From the NCBI GenBank assembly GCA_030848705.1, contig CM061238.1:55157133-55221132 (forward strand): a DNA stretch of 64,000 nt, given 5' to 3'. Under the pieces are notes generated by a model, which worked only from the letters and a program-made list of their open reading frames with translations, ran no database searches and had not been told where the DNA came from. The position numbers and the translations under genes were made by a program. Each line of letters begins with the position of its first letter. Within the stretch, counting starts at the first letter, position 1. Shown in pieces: positions 1 to 11,334 of the stretch. The stretch is from Heracleum sosnowskyi. Its lineage: Eukaryota > Streptophyta > Magnoliopsida > Apiales > Apiaceae.

Positions 1-1097
1 CAAAAAATCGAAAATTCATACTTATTTCCGTGTTTCATAAACACAGGAATCTCATGTTCGTTTTGTTCAATTTTAAAATCTTGAATCGTTACAGATTTTA
101 TCTTGTTTAGCAGGCATGTCATGGGTGATGTATCTAATACATACATGTTTAATCTAATTAAAACATGCATCAATATAGCTACGCATACATACCATCATCA
201 CATGCATCATATATGTAAAATGTGTAAAGTAAACGTGCTTGGTTATGGCCCAATCCTATGCGATTTTCCAAGCTAAGGAAAAATCAAGGTCAATCTATGG
301 TGGTATCAAGTACAACATAATAAATTACACATGTCTTCATGCTTCCTTGTAATGTCTCCTTTGATCGCCTCCTTGGCATGCCTCCATGTCTTCATATCAT
401 CAATTACATAATATGAAAAGCTAATATAATAAACTTACAAGAGAAACTCGAGTTACATTCGAGATTTAATCATTACAAGAATGAAAGACATGCAAGTCGT
501 ATTTAAACCAAAACCATAATCAAAAACCACTAACCTATGGGTCTTAGGGCCATAACCATACACCATGCTCAATTAACAGTTAAGAACATCTCAGATTTCA
601 TCAACATATCACACCATATCATATTTTTCATGATCCAATCACAAAATCAAATAAAGTGTAAATCAGAAAATGAAAATCAGAATTATGAAAACAATAAATC
701 GCTGTTTACAGACAGTAAACGACGTCAAACGCCTTACAGATGAACGAGTGACATAGTCAGTATTGTTCACACGCCCGTTTCCCTTTCCGAAAAGTTATTC
801 TCGGCGAAATTCTGAGAGAGTATGCAAATTTCACCAAATCTGCGCAGCCAATCAGAAATCGTATCGAATACGATTCTCATAACAAGAACAAAAATATATC
901 ATGTATATATCAGAATACATACAGATTATATGATCATCATATGATCATCTCAATCATCATTATTATACAATTTATGTATATACATCAATACAATATTCAT
1001 GTTTTCATAAAAACAATGCATCAATCATGATAGTCGCAAACATGATTTTATCATCAAAACAGTAAACATATAAATGAATTCAAACTTTTCGCAAGTA
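1..1097 (-). other. Untranslated leader of Copia element L
   Basis: AT-rich sequence between the PBS of L and its unseen gag. The only open stretch (537-743, plus strand) shows no family features and I treat it as chance. A block near 778-850 (CCGAAAAG, then TATGCAAA, then a GCAGCCAA-like stretch) recurs in the same order in the leader of C2 near 37516-37590. This suggests a conserved leader element such as a packaging or dimerisation signal. Confidence 0.6.
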
Positions 1098-1109
1098 GCT
1101 CTGATACCA
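1098..1109 (-). promoter_or_regulatory. Primer-binding site of L (initiator Met tRNA)
   Basis: The minus-strand reading is TGGTATCAGAGC, complementary to the 3' end of plant initiator-Met tRNA. It lies one base inside the LTR edge. It fixes the orientation of L as minus and the LTR at 1111-2667 as the 5' LTR. Confidence 0.9.
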
Positions 1110-1110
1110 T

Positions 1111-2667
1111 TGAAGGGTTTCGGGCATGAAAACGCAACAGAAAAATGCGTAAAACAGAAAAATTAACGAAACCCTCCGCAGGATCCATGCGAAAAACAAT
1201 ATTTAATTCGTAAATAGAATCGTTTACCTTTTGAAGCTTTACGAACGACTAACTAATGGAGGTCCTTTGATATGATCACCACGTGTCCCGTCTTGCGATA
1301 CACGTCTCTAATCAGTCCACACGAACGCCCGATCGTCCAACGATCACCGGAGTTAATACTAGCCAAGAACTGCCCTCGGAATTCTCTCTCTCTCTCTCTC
1401 TAGCCTCTCTTTGATTTAGAGCTGCTAGGGTTTTTTTTTTTAAAAACATTTTTTTTTTCAATTAACCCTAAAACAATACATCATAATGTATTTATATGGA
1501 GAGAATTCTGGGCCTATACCTAATCTGATTGGGCTTCCAAAACACAATCTGATTATTAGTAGTATTATTTATTATATTCGAATTATTATATAATTAATAA
1601 AGTCCTACTTAATTAATCCAATAATTCAATAATAATAATAATTCAATTAAATTCGAAATTTAATTAATGCTCCGTTTAAAACGTTCTTTATGTGTAACCC
1701 TTTAGGTTATTATTACGTTGACAATAATTTTAATATCTCATAATAAAATTATAAACAATGCGCAACATCTAGTAATACATCATTGCTACCCAAGTAATAA
1801 TAATAATTGGTGATCCAATTAAACCTTTAAAGAATAATGTTCCATGTAATATAATCCTTTTAACCTTATATTATAGATTAAACTCGAGGCATGGTTTATG
1901 TCATCCTCTTCAACATTTAATCCTGGTTTACTTGATCGATGAGTAGACTATTAAACAAATCACAATTTGAGCATGACCATGCATTTCATAGTCTCACTCA
2001 ATCAAGAGGCCAATAATATCACTCCTAAAATAGGAGGGTTAAATCCTATATCTATTATTCATATTTCTCATATGATTCATAATATACCCAATGTCCACCT
2101 TTATCATTACCCGGTCAAAGGTAACTTTGAGTTGAATCAAAGTATATTAATTCTCATATAGAAATATAATGATTTCAAGTCTAAGGATCATAACACCATT
2201 ATCATTGTGAGAATTTCTTATGACACTTGATAACATTTACCATGAAGAATTCACACGGTGGGTCTATCCAGTGCCATGTTCTGCTAACATGCACTTATGT
2301 CTTTGACTTTAGTATCACCATACTTATGACCAATGAGATGTGGTCATCAGTCAACAAACATACTAGTCTTAATGCATTATTATTCTCCTCAAATAATAAT
2401 ACCCGACTAGGGATTTCTTTAGGATTATAAACACTATTCATATAATCTCATTTCTAAGTCACATACATAGAGATATAGAATTCATGCTTATATTCCAAGG
2501 ACATTTATTATTCTAACATTAATATCGCAGTAAATAAAGACATAATAAATAATTGAAAGAAAATCCGTAGAACATATTGATTAATAATCAAAATGTCTTC
2601 CCTAAGAACATTATAGTGTCTTCCCTAAGAACATTATACTATTGTCTCTAGGCCACAAGTACTAACA
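1111..2667 (-). repeat. 5' LTR of Copia element L
   Basis: Begins TGAAGGG on the plus strand and ends ACTAACA; the first TG-type terminus is shared, with one change, with the solo LTR at 21508 (TGTAGGG). A CT microsatellite lies near 1381-1402 and T-runs near 1430-1460. The two copies align along their whole length with scattered substitutions and small indels. Short open stretches at 1967-2161 and 2227-2430 are conserved between the copies only as LTR sequence and are not considered genes. Confidence 0.85.
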
Positions 2668-3292
2668 CCTTGCACACTTTATTTTTCCATTTAAGTAGAT
2701 AGTGAACATATTTCAGTTCCTTTGTGGTTTTAACCAAAAACTCTTGAATGGACATAACCTTCACACTTCCATCTTTCATGAAGTATAGAAGCTTCTCTTT
2801 CTTTTCAGTACCATCAAGACAATCTATAACTATATCAACAGCTAATAAATTGTTCAGGTGTTCAGAAGTTAAGTTACCTCCAATATCAGTCAAAGAGTGA
2901 GGGTCAACATATGGCATGTTCAGAAACTCAGCATCTTTGTGACCTATACCTCCTCTTGAATTGTGTGGCATTTGCTTCAATCTTGAAAACATTTGTAACC
3001 AGAGTGCTTTGGATCTTTGTGAACCAGAAAAGTTTGCAACACTGGAGACATTTGTTACAATTCCACCAGACTGATAATTGACAGGTCTATCACACCTTAG
3101 TGTGTCAATATGTTTCCACTTCTTGTCCTTTTCTTTCTCAAGAACATAGCTCCTCTCTATCTTGTGTTGTTATCTTCTTGAATTTCTCCACAACAACCTA
3201 TTTGAACTTTTGAGCTTTTGCACATAGAGCTTAAAATCTCTATTTGTTGTTCTTGTAACTTCTCTTCTTCTAACTTCTTCTTCTTCATCCAC
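2668..3292 (-). pseudogene. H1 accessory ORF, C-terminal remnant
   Basis: Continuation of the accessory ORF beyond the stop at 3293, with stops and frame changes. The longest open part (2668-2992) encodes roughly 108 residues of element sequence containing SRLKQMPHNSRGG near its start and a lysine-rich end (LLKWKNKVCK), then runs into the LTR of L, which supplies its artificial stop. I recognise no domain. Its place directly downstream of the longer accessory ORF and on the same strand suggests one original protein. Function unknown. Confidence 0.55.
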
Positions 3293-5260
3293 TTATTCTT
3301 CTTCATCCACTTCTTTATTATGAGAGTCAACCACAGTAGATAAAATTAACAAATCAACCTCTTGTAGAATTTCAGATTCATCAGGATCTTGAGCAATGTC
3401 AGGATTAGAATCTAGAATTTGAATTGTATTACTGATGAGAGTTGATTGTCTTGGGCTTCTCCTCAATTGTGGTCCCTCATCTATTTCTTGATCTTCTTCT
3501 TGAATGATAGTCCTGATAGCTAGAGTATCAGAAGCTATTGGAGTTTGAGAAGCCTCAGGAATTTCTTCTATTCTTACTCCTCTAGACCTTGTCTGTCTAG
3601 GCATTGTTTGATTTGATGAGCTTCTCCCTCTTCCTGCACCTCTTCTGACACTTCTTCTACCTCTGCCTCCTGTACCTCTAGCAAGAGCAGGATTATTAAA
3701 GCTTTCCATGATTTCTCTTTGTTGAATTAGAAATTTTTCATGTGAGAGATCAGGATATTCTTCACTAGCTGTAGAAAGTGCCTTTCTTGCAAATAATTGT
3801 TGAACTCTCTTATCTGTGTGATAAAGAGTAACAACTTTACCATCTCTTGTCTTGAACTTCTGGAATAGATTTGTAGTATCTTCAGGATTTTCAATGAGAA
3901 CATCTTCATCACCTTCAGGAATTGTAGATAAGGTTCCATGACCAGGTGTCAGGATTTGATCAGACGTCAGGATTTGATCACCTGTCAGGATTTGTTCTTC
4001 CGTCAGGATCTGAGATTTCACCAATGTCCTTACTGTTCTAACTCCAGAATCAAAAACATGTGTAGACTGCGTGGATTGACTTTGAGAAGTTTGAATTGTG
4101 GACTTCACAATAGCAGTATCAGAGGTTTCCCCTTGTAATACCATGGCATCACCATCATGTCCAGTATGATCATCATCATTATTCTTTCTCAATACTAGAT
4201 CAGGTGTGCATTTTGTCTGACTTACCTTCTCCCCCTTTTTGGCATCGGGATTTGATAATAAATTCAAAATCAAGGAAAGAGAGGCTTGAATGTCAGTTAC
4301 CTTAGAATCCAATGAGTCAATTCTTTTGTTGATGGAGGATTGTTCAGTAATTAGTGACTTAACTTGGGATTCCACTACTCTGAGTTGAAAAGCAGTAGGT
4401 GCCTCTGTCAAGTTCTTAGAAATATCAGTCCTCACAAGTTCAGTAGCAACTTTCACAGAATCGATTTCATCCTTGAGGCTCTTAGATAAAAGAGTTGTAG
4501 CTTTCAAGTGATTCTTCACATCTTCATTTTCAATCAAGCTTGCAGCATAAGAAGAATGTTCTAAGGTATATGGATAGCTAACAGGATCAGCAGACCTGTA
4601 CCATTCATTATCCCATTCATGTCTTCTCAGCTGTTCAGCAGGATCAATTACATAAGGACCAGAAAAGTCTTGTCTAGTGTCTTTTCCTGTAGTAGCCTTG
4701 CCCGCCATGAATGTTGTTGAAGAACGAAAATTAGTTCCAAGACTAGATTGAATTGCTGTAGCAAGCTGATCATTCTCAACATCATTATCATCATTAGAAT
4801 CATCATCATCACTATCTCCAGAATCATCAGTATCAGGAATAACAACTCCTTTCAATTTATCTTTGGATTCTGAGATAGGATCTTTCATCGGCCTTGAGCT
4901 TAGTGGTTGAATCAGGATTGGCTTAGCATCAAGAGCACCACTAGGATCAGGAGCAACACTGTCAGGATTTGAAATGCTTGCATCAGTATTTTCTACTAAT
5001 GGTTCTTGCGTAGCTTGAGGTTCAGAAGCTGCTTCAACACTTTGAGTTGGAGGTTCTTGTGTGCTTCCCTCAGTGACAGTGCCCTCGACCAAATTTTCCA
5101 TTTCAGGAATAGTAGAAGTTCCTTGAGCATTGTCAGTAAACTCCTCAGAAACTGTTGTTGATTTGCCTGCATCCTTACTTTGAAAGGATGATTCTTGTGG
5201 GGAAGGAATGTTGATGCCTTCATTCTCCCTTTGAGAAAATGGTTCTTGTGTGACCATTCC
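3293..5260 (-). pseudogene. H1 accessory (env-position) ORF, central and C-terminal part
   Basis: About 655 residues belong to the element; the open frame extends to 5344 only because it starts inside the Gypsy LTR that interrupts it. In order it shows a long acidic Ser/Thr/Glu/Pro-rich region with an Asp/Ser-rich run, a predicted coiled coil (VKSLITEQSSINKRIDSLDS and following), four near-tandem QILT units, a block TRDGKVVTLYHTDKRVQQLF, and an Arg/Gly-rich basic stretch (RGTGGRGRRSVRRGAGRGRS) that could bind nucleic acid. An acidic tail ends at a stop at 3293. I see no signal peptide or membrane span, so an envelope role is not supported. Related ORFs follow pol in SIRE/Maximus elements of asterids; their function is unknown. 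Confidence 0.6.
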
Positions 5261-8200
5261 TGTGACGCCCTCCAAATCCGGGGTACAGATTTGGGGAGTT
5301 ACCCGACCAACGAAACTCGACATACCTGAATATAACACCTGCATAATATAATAATATCATAAAATACCCCTTATCCAAGATCGCATCCAGATTATGGCAT
5401 TGAACACAAGTTTCTACAATCTTTTATTAATACAAACCAGTTTTATCAGAGTTATTACATCACAACTTAAGTCCAGAGCTAGACATCTAGTCTAGTAATA
5501 TAAAACAAACAACTACCCTGCCAATGACAACCACTCGAGGAGCTCTCCTAGCTGCCGGTGAACTATCAGTCATGCTGTGCCGACTCATACTCTCGCTTCA
5601 CTGGAATAGCGTTAGAAAACAACAAGCAAGAGTGAGCCAAATGTGCTCAGCAACATCATATATATATCCAATGTAGTTTATAATGAAAAGAAATCACAAG
5701 AATTTGAATCAATGCACAATGCATGATTATATCAACCTCTTCTGAAGAAAACAGATTAGAATTGGATTTTTATTTATCTCATTCAAATCAAAGGTTGAGC
5801 TGCTGGCCAGCCACGCATCAACCCCGGGCCTGCTTATAGCAAAGCCCTCCACTGGATCCTTGGCCATCCTGGCCTTAATTATCATCGACCATAAATCTGG
5901 TCCTTATTTTCAAAAACATTTCCAATTCTATTACAACACATAAGCAATACATGCTTCAACAATAATCATAACAAGAACAAAATAGAATGACAATAACAAA
6001 AGCTTCATCTGACAATCAATCACAACGAGGGTGAAATAGTATAATGAATTGCAAAAGAGCTTCAACTGATCAAGATCAAATAAGGTTCGTGAAACAAGTT
6101 CGGGATGGTTTTATAGAAGCAACACATCCGTTTCAAGGAAATACACAATGTTATAACGTACGCAAGTGAATCGAAGGTGAGGATTCTCAGTATTCAACAA
6201 GATTGTGAATAATCAAAGAAATCAGGAATTTTTCATGGAAACAATGTTATCGGTTCTGATACAGGATAAGAATTGAATCATTGGTATTGGTTTGATGACA
6301 ACATTCATATAATAACTCAGAGTAAGATTACTCAAGGATTTGTGAAAGAAATACACACTTGCCTGGTTCGACGTAGTCAAATTCTACCGCTGCTATTCTA
6401 CCTTCTCCTTTCCCTTGCTTCGGGAACTCGATTCTATAATACATAACTCATATTAGTAGATCCCATCATTAATTCTATCCTCAATGTAAACTCATAATCA
6501 TTTCTAAGTCTAAACAGCCTATCGGGCCAATTTCGAGATTTATCGAACGCCCGACCTATTTTTCCGATAGACAGACTCATACTCTATTCTTTTTATAATA
6601 CGTTTACGGACACTAAACACATTATTCCACTTTATCTAAACCATATAGTGCTTATACAAATTTTTAAAACAATATTCGAGACTTATTAGAATTTAATAAG
6701 TCGCAAACAAATTTTTAAATCAAAAATCGGATTTTTAAACCAAATATAAGTATTTAAATGCAAATAAATCAATTGATAAAATTAATTGACACTCTTTAAA
6801 TGCTCAAACTATTTTTAAATAATAAAACAGGTTTGAAAATAATTAAACTAAATTTTTAATTAATTAAATCTAATTAATAATTAATTTTTAAGAATTAACT
6901 GATTAAAAGAATTAATCAATCAATTAAATAAACTAATTATTAAATAAAAATAATTCAAATAATTAAGTTAAATAAATTTTCGAATTTAAAATAATAAATA
7001 TAATTTTCCAGAATTTTTCTGAATTAAAAATATATTTTTTAAAATTAAAATATGAATTTTTAAAGAATTTAAACTATTTTCGAATTATTTTTCAAAATAA
7101 AATTCAAAAACATTTTTCTGAAAATGAATTAGGGTTTTGAAGATTGAAACCGGGTCAGAAAACGGGTCGCCAAGAACAGAAACGGGTCGCCAAGAACAAC
7201 CGGAATTTTTCCAGAATCCGGCGACATTTCCAGAATCCGGCGAGCCAAAAACACGACCAAATTTAGGGCTTTTGATACCAAAACATTCCAAATAACCATA
7301 GCAATACATTCCGATAAAAAACAAACCAAAAACATCACCGGAACTCCTAACCCGACTATTTTCCGGTGACCTTAAACAAATTTTCTGATCTACAAATTTT
7401 GTACATGAAACTCTACATTCTTTATGTTAAAATGAAGCTTACAACTCACACAATGAAAGCCCTCTATCAGAATTCATGTCAGATCAACAACAAGAACGGA
7501 CTGTTCAAAAGAAGAATTCGGGTCAAAACCCGAAACTCAAACCCGTAAAAATCGAACATAAACATGAAATTAAAACATGTATTCCTGCTAATTAGAACCC
7601 TAGGAACATGTTAGAAGCAACCAATTGAACGGAGAATCAACAGAATGAAAATCCCCAATTCAAACATAAACCCTAATTTAATTCGAAAATTGTAAAATTC
7701 ATAATAAATCGAAAAATTACCAGATGATGATGAGGTTGGAAGATTCTGAAACTAGAGCTCAAGATCTTTGTTTTGAGTATTTGAACTTCAATTTCTGATT
7801 TCAATAACACCCTCAAAAGTTGATTTGATTATTCAAGAACACGAAGAACACGGTTCAGGGATTTTTACTTTTTCGAGATTATGAAATATAGATTATGTGA
7901 GGTTTAAGGTACGATTCGTCTTTTTATATTTTTGGAAAAATAATACCCCAAACAACATTTTTGGATCGATATAGATCCACTGGATCGTTTAAAAACCCTA
8001 ATTAGGTTAAAAATACGTTTTACGAGAAGATAACTATCTACAAAGACTGATAGTTATCCAAATCAATACATAACATTATATAACTAATGCTCAAGAATAC
8101 TGGGGCTATAACAGATGGAATATTGATATAAACGACATCCGTCACCTTGGACAATTAGGGTTTGGAACAATTTTTCCTTTTTGAACAAAACGAATTACAC

Positions 8201-8508
8201 TGACAATATCAAATAGATAGGGATGAAATTATACGAATAATTCTTTTGATAACGATTCGAATACGAAGGACGAAGGGATAATAATGATGTACAAAATTTC
8301 AACGGGGCCCTTGAATTTTCAAAACGGGGCTCAAAATTGAATAAGATTTCAAATGACGAAATATTTGAAAGGGGCTTTCGACTCACCAAATAACACATAA
8401 TCACTTAATAACCGTAACTTATTAATATTCAAATTATTCCACACGAAATATTTTACACCAAATATATCATTTATATATATAAAATAAAAAAAAATCACGG
8501 ATATTACA
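5261..8508 (-). repeat. 3' LTR of Gypsy element A
   Basis: Complete LTR of 3248 bp: plus-strand TGTGACGCCC to ATATTACA. The left 766 bp match 11335-12113 closely. It contains a very AT-rich core (about 6640-7110) and stretches shared with the LTRs of G+ (for example GGATCGATATAGATCC near 7965). Its left end supplies the false start of the accessory ORF that runs to 3293. No gene is supported inside; the open stretches at 7085-7338, 7366-7548 and 8195-8404 lie in ordinary LTR sequence. Confidence 0.9.
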
Positions 8509-8522
8509 TCCTTCCCCCCTTA
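8509..8522 (-). promoter_or_regulatory. Polypurine tract of Gypsy A
   Basis: Minus strand TAAGGGGGGAAGGA lies directly against the 3' LTR, as required for plus-strand primer formation in LTR retrotransposons. It confirms the minus orientation and the LTR boundary at 8508. Confidence 0.85.
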
Positions 8523-8536
8523 ATAGGATTCTGTCC

Positions 8537-9215
8537 TCAGAATCTAATCGAGGAAACAACTGGGGATACTCCCCCTAGCACATCACTCTCTAATTTCCAA
8601 ATACATTCTCCTACCTTAGAACTTCTCCACCAAACTTTAACTAATGCTACAGTCTTATCAAGGCGCACAACATACTCAGTTAACCAATCCATTCCTAAGG
8701 TCACATCAAATCCTCCCAACTAAAAGGGTAACAATTTGACATAAAAACGATTTCCTAGAATCTCAACTTCGCAACGGGGACGACATAAACTGACCGTATA
8801 CGATTTCGGTTAGTTATCTCTATGTTTAACACTCCATTTAAAGGTTTCATTACAAAAATTAAATTACGTGCAACGTCTCATAAATAAACGACTTAGTAGC
8901 TCCTGAATTCATTAGAAGTGTACCTGCCATCACATCAGTGTCACTAATTGCTTCCCTCATCGTCATGCTATAAGTTCTGGCTGGCGGCTGATCATTGACA
9001 GCTGGAGGTGCCTCTATCGCTCGAATCATGTTGTTCACGAGTACTGGTGCCCTGCAATCCTTAATCATATGACCTGGTTTCTTGCATCGATAACACACAA
9101 CACCTGTCTTGCAATCCCTGGAATACTGCCCCTTCTGGTTGCAATTAAAACATGTAATACTCAATCTGTGGCATACTCCGGGGTGTCTTTTCCCGCATGT
9201 CTTACATTCTGGCAC
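8537..9215 (-). pseudogene. Gypsy A zinc knuckles, protease and fused pol C-terminal tail
   Basis: The upstream part (from 9215) has CCHC-type knuckles, CFNCNQKGQYSRDC and CYRCKKPGHMIKDC, followed by a retropepsin-like sequence reading LMNSGATKSFI, where the family norm is DSGA. The catalytic Asp is therefore Asn. A break follows near 8720-8860. The downstream part (8719-8537) continues the protease with GMDWLTEY and after about ten residues passes to VKVWWRSSKVGECIWKLESD, which resembles the far C-terminal end of Tekay-type pol, past the integrase. RT, RNaseH and integrase core are missing, apparently by one deletion whose ends lie in the same frame. Confidence 0.7.
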
Positions 9216-9266
9216 TGGAGGTCTGGAAACTACTTGCTGATCATTTTTGGATGGAACATTTATTGG

Positions 9267-10202
9267 TCATGCATCCCCGGTATCTGTCTTCTTGAAATTT
9301 GAACCTCTACTCATCTGAAATCCTGGTTTCTTGTTTGAATGACCCTGAAGATCTCCCTGTGGCTGTACCTTATCAGATGCCCCTATCTTTCTTTTCTTAT
9401 TATCTTTCTCTTTTATGTATGAATCACTCTCTCCTTCTGCGATCATTGTCTTCTGTACTACGGTTGCATATGTATCTAGTTCCAAAACTGCGAACTTACT
9501 ACGAATCCATGACCTCAGTCCCTGTTGGAACCTCTTGGCCTTCTTCTTCTCCGTATCCACATATGTCGGAACAAACCTAGACAACTCAGTAAACTTGGTT
9601 TCATATTGAGAAACAGTCATACTACCCTGCTTTAGTTCTAGAAATTTCTACTCCATTTGATCTTGCATATAATCAGGAAAATACTTCTCTAAGAAAAATT
9701 CTGTAAATCTCTCCCACGTAACTAACCCTTCTGGTTTTAACGCCTTACTAGTTTCCCACCAATAGCTTGCCTCATATTTCAGAAAATAACTAGCATACTC
9801 AGTTTTCTTCTCTCCCGTTACCTCTATCAACGTAAAAGCTTTCTCCATTTCCTTCAACCATGCCTTTGACTCAACTGGATCAACGGATCCCTTCAACTCT
9901 GGAGGTTTTGCCGCTTGAAAAGATTTAAACGTAACCACGGGTAATACCTGCTGGTGCTGCTGCTGCTGATGCTATTGTTGCTGATGCTGCTGTTGCTGAT
10001 GCTGCTGCTGCTGCTGATGCTGTTGCTGCTGTAGCAACTACTATTGAATCTGTTGTTGTTGTTGTGCTAACGCAGTAGTTTGTTGAGTAAGGGTGTTCAA
10101 AAGCTGTATTACAACTGGATCTAAATGACCCGTCGGGGGTGTATTCTATTGACCTTCTCGGTCAACGGAACTATTTGCACGTGTGCTGCGTCTAGGTGGC
10201 AT
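9267..10202 (-). pseudogene. Gypsy A gag
   Basis: Reading starts at an ATG at 10200-10202 (MPPRRSTRANSS), the usual short basic opening of this gag type. A glutamine-rich stretch follows, then the retrotransposon gag core (KAWLKEMEKAF, YWWETSKALKPEGLVTWERF, FLEKYFPDY, SQYETKFTELSRF). In-frame stops interrupt it: TAG at codon 19 (10146-10148), a TAG pair near the end of the Gln tract, and another TAG between the two main open parts (9648-9938 and 9267-9620), where related proteins read through with an amino acid. The C-terminal part is lysine-rich and leads into the zinc knuckles. Gag would form the particle shell; this copy cannot be translated whole. Confidence 0.8.
9955..10075. repeat. CAG/CTG trinucleotide tract in Gypsy A gag
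   Basis: Imperfect runs of CTG on the plus strand, with GAT and TTG interruptions. On the coding strand they encode a Gln/His-rich tract between the gag N-terminus and the gag core. Confidence 0.85.
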
Positions 10203-10645
10203 ATTACTGATGAATAAACAATAACTGATTTAATCAAACAATTTATAAATGGAAAGAATATGGTTGTTAGAATCAAGAGTTACGAATCGCCAAATGGTAC
10301 CGCGACGGTTACAATTTTCCAAATATATATGAAAAAAAAATAATTGTGGAAATAAGTAGAATGGCAATCATGGTGTTGACGTAGAATGACAAAGAAAGAA
10401 TGACAGTTCTACAAAGGTAGTGATCATATATAATAAGATTCGATACAAACGTAGAACGCTTTCAAAAGTAAAATATGTTATAGTTGAACCATAACTGCCG
10501 ATCAACAGTACAACAACAAAAATACAACAACAATCCAAGGCGATACTATAAGCCTGGTGCACTGCTGATAATATACTATGCATCTATGTACTATCTGACT
10601 GAAAGTTCATCCATCCACATAACATCTAATCTCACCCAATCCTGC
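10203..10645 (-). other. Non-coding spacer between leader ORF and gag of Gypsy A
   Basis: AT-rich sequence with no supported gene. The small open stretches at 10368-10583 and 10484-10675 overlap on opposite strands and show no family features. Confidence 0.5.
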
Positions 10646-11165
10646 TCACGGATCATCGTCTCTAATCTCCCATAGTGCTGGTCCAGCAATCTCTCCAATC
10701 TCCCTCATCGCAAAATCCAAAACCTCTCTCACTCCTGCTGTAGTCTCTCCCTCTCTGCTAGTAACTAGTCCATGCAACCTCGTCTCTACCAATGTCCTCA
10801 CAACCCTGAGTCTCATCCGTATCTCTCCTACCTGATCTCTGAATCTATCTCTATCTCTGGCTACACCTGCCTCCGTTGAACGCATCCCACGCATCTCTAA
10901 TGCCCGTCTATGAAAGTAATCCCTCTCCTCTCTCATCCTCTGATAACGGTGATGTGGAACTGGTGGCTCAGAGATCTGGAACAAAGGTCCGGAAAATGAA
11001 GCCTGAGATCGCGGTGCCGCGGGTACGCGTCGAAGTGGAACGAGACAAGGTATAGGATCCCTCCTGACCACTATAGGTCCAGACTGAGGTAGTGTCGGTC
11101 GCGACGGTCCTGCTCTCTCATCTGGTACAAGTCTCTCCTCTATCGGGTGCTCTGACGGATCTTAA
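10646..11165 (-). pseudogene. ORF upstream of gag in Gypsy A (leader ORF)
   Basis: The main open stretch is 11071-10646; similarity to G+ extends it upstream to about 11165, where a stop interrupts (TAA after an S-rich start). The product is Pro/Arg-rich: PRSQASFSGPLFQISEPPVP, then an Arg/Glu-rich probable helix (HRYQRMREERDYFHRRALEM), then GVARDRDRFRDQVGEIRMRL and a C-terminal half ending IRDDDP. The same protein, truncated, lies between PBS and gag in G+ (about 55998-56374). I recognise no domain; the conservation in two copies of opposite orientation is the evidence that it is a real element ORF. Confidence 0.6.
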
Positions 11166-11319
11166 TCTGAACTAGAGCTAGGCGGTTGCAATTATAACCA
11201 TACTCGATTACTACGCATAATATTTCTAATCAACCTTCTATGACCATTAGGTGACTTCCTAACCCTCTATGTTATCCTGGACCCTAAATCCTAACTTGTT
11301 TCAAATGCCATAACCCGTT

Positions 11320-11331
11320 GCTCTGATACCA
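11320..11331 (-). promoter_or_regulatory. Primer-binding site of Gypsy A (initiator Met tRNA)
   Basis: Minus-strand TGGTATCAGAGC three bases inside the 5' LTR edge, a perfect match to the plant initiator-Met PBS used by chromoviruses and Copia elements. Confidence 0.92.
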
Positions 11332-11334
11332 ACC

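Larger units (their letters stand above)
1..2667 (-). mobile_element. Copia element L, 5' end only (LTR plus leader), runs off left edge
   Basis: On the minus strand this is a 5' LTR (1111-2667) followed by a primer-binding site (1098-1109) and about 1.1 kb of non-coding leader that leaves the window before any gag appears. The LTR is about 1.5 kb and matches the solo LTR at 21508-23031 over its length. The right end interrupts the accessory ORF of H1, so L inserted into H1. The expected target duplication would be the five bases after 2667 (CCTTG), but the other end is outside the window. The Copia assignment rests on the initiator-Met PBS and on leader similarity to C2; no protein is visible. 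Confidence 0.8.

Noticed and set aside
1098..1109. Possible tRNA genes where TGGTATCAGAGC or TGGCGCC sequences occur
   Set aside because: Only the 12-18 bases of primer-binding sites are present; no tRNA cloverleaf is found around any of them.
1967..2430. Two plus-strand open frames in the LTR of L, one of them conserved in the solo LTR at 22615
   Set aside because: Conservation is explained by LTR copying; they run antisense to the element and have no domain.
3293..5260. Naming the accessory ORF as envelope protein
   Set aside because: Position fits, but no signal peptide, membrane segment or glycoprotein feature can be seen.
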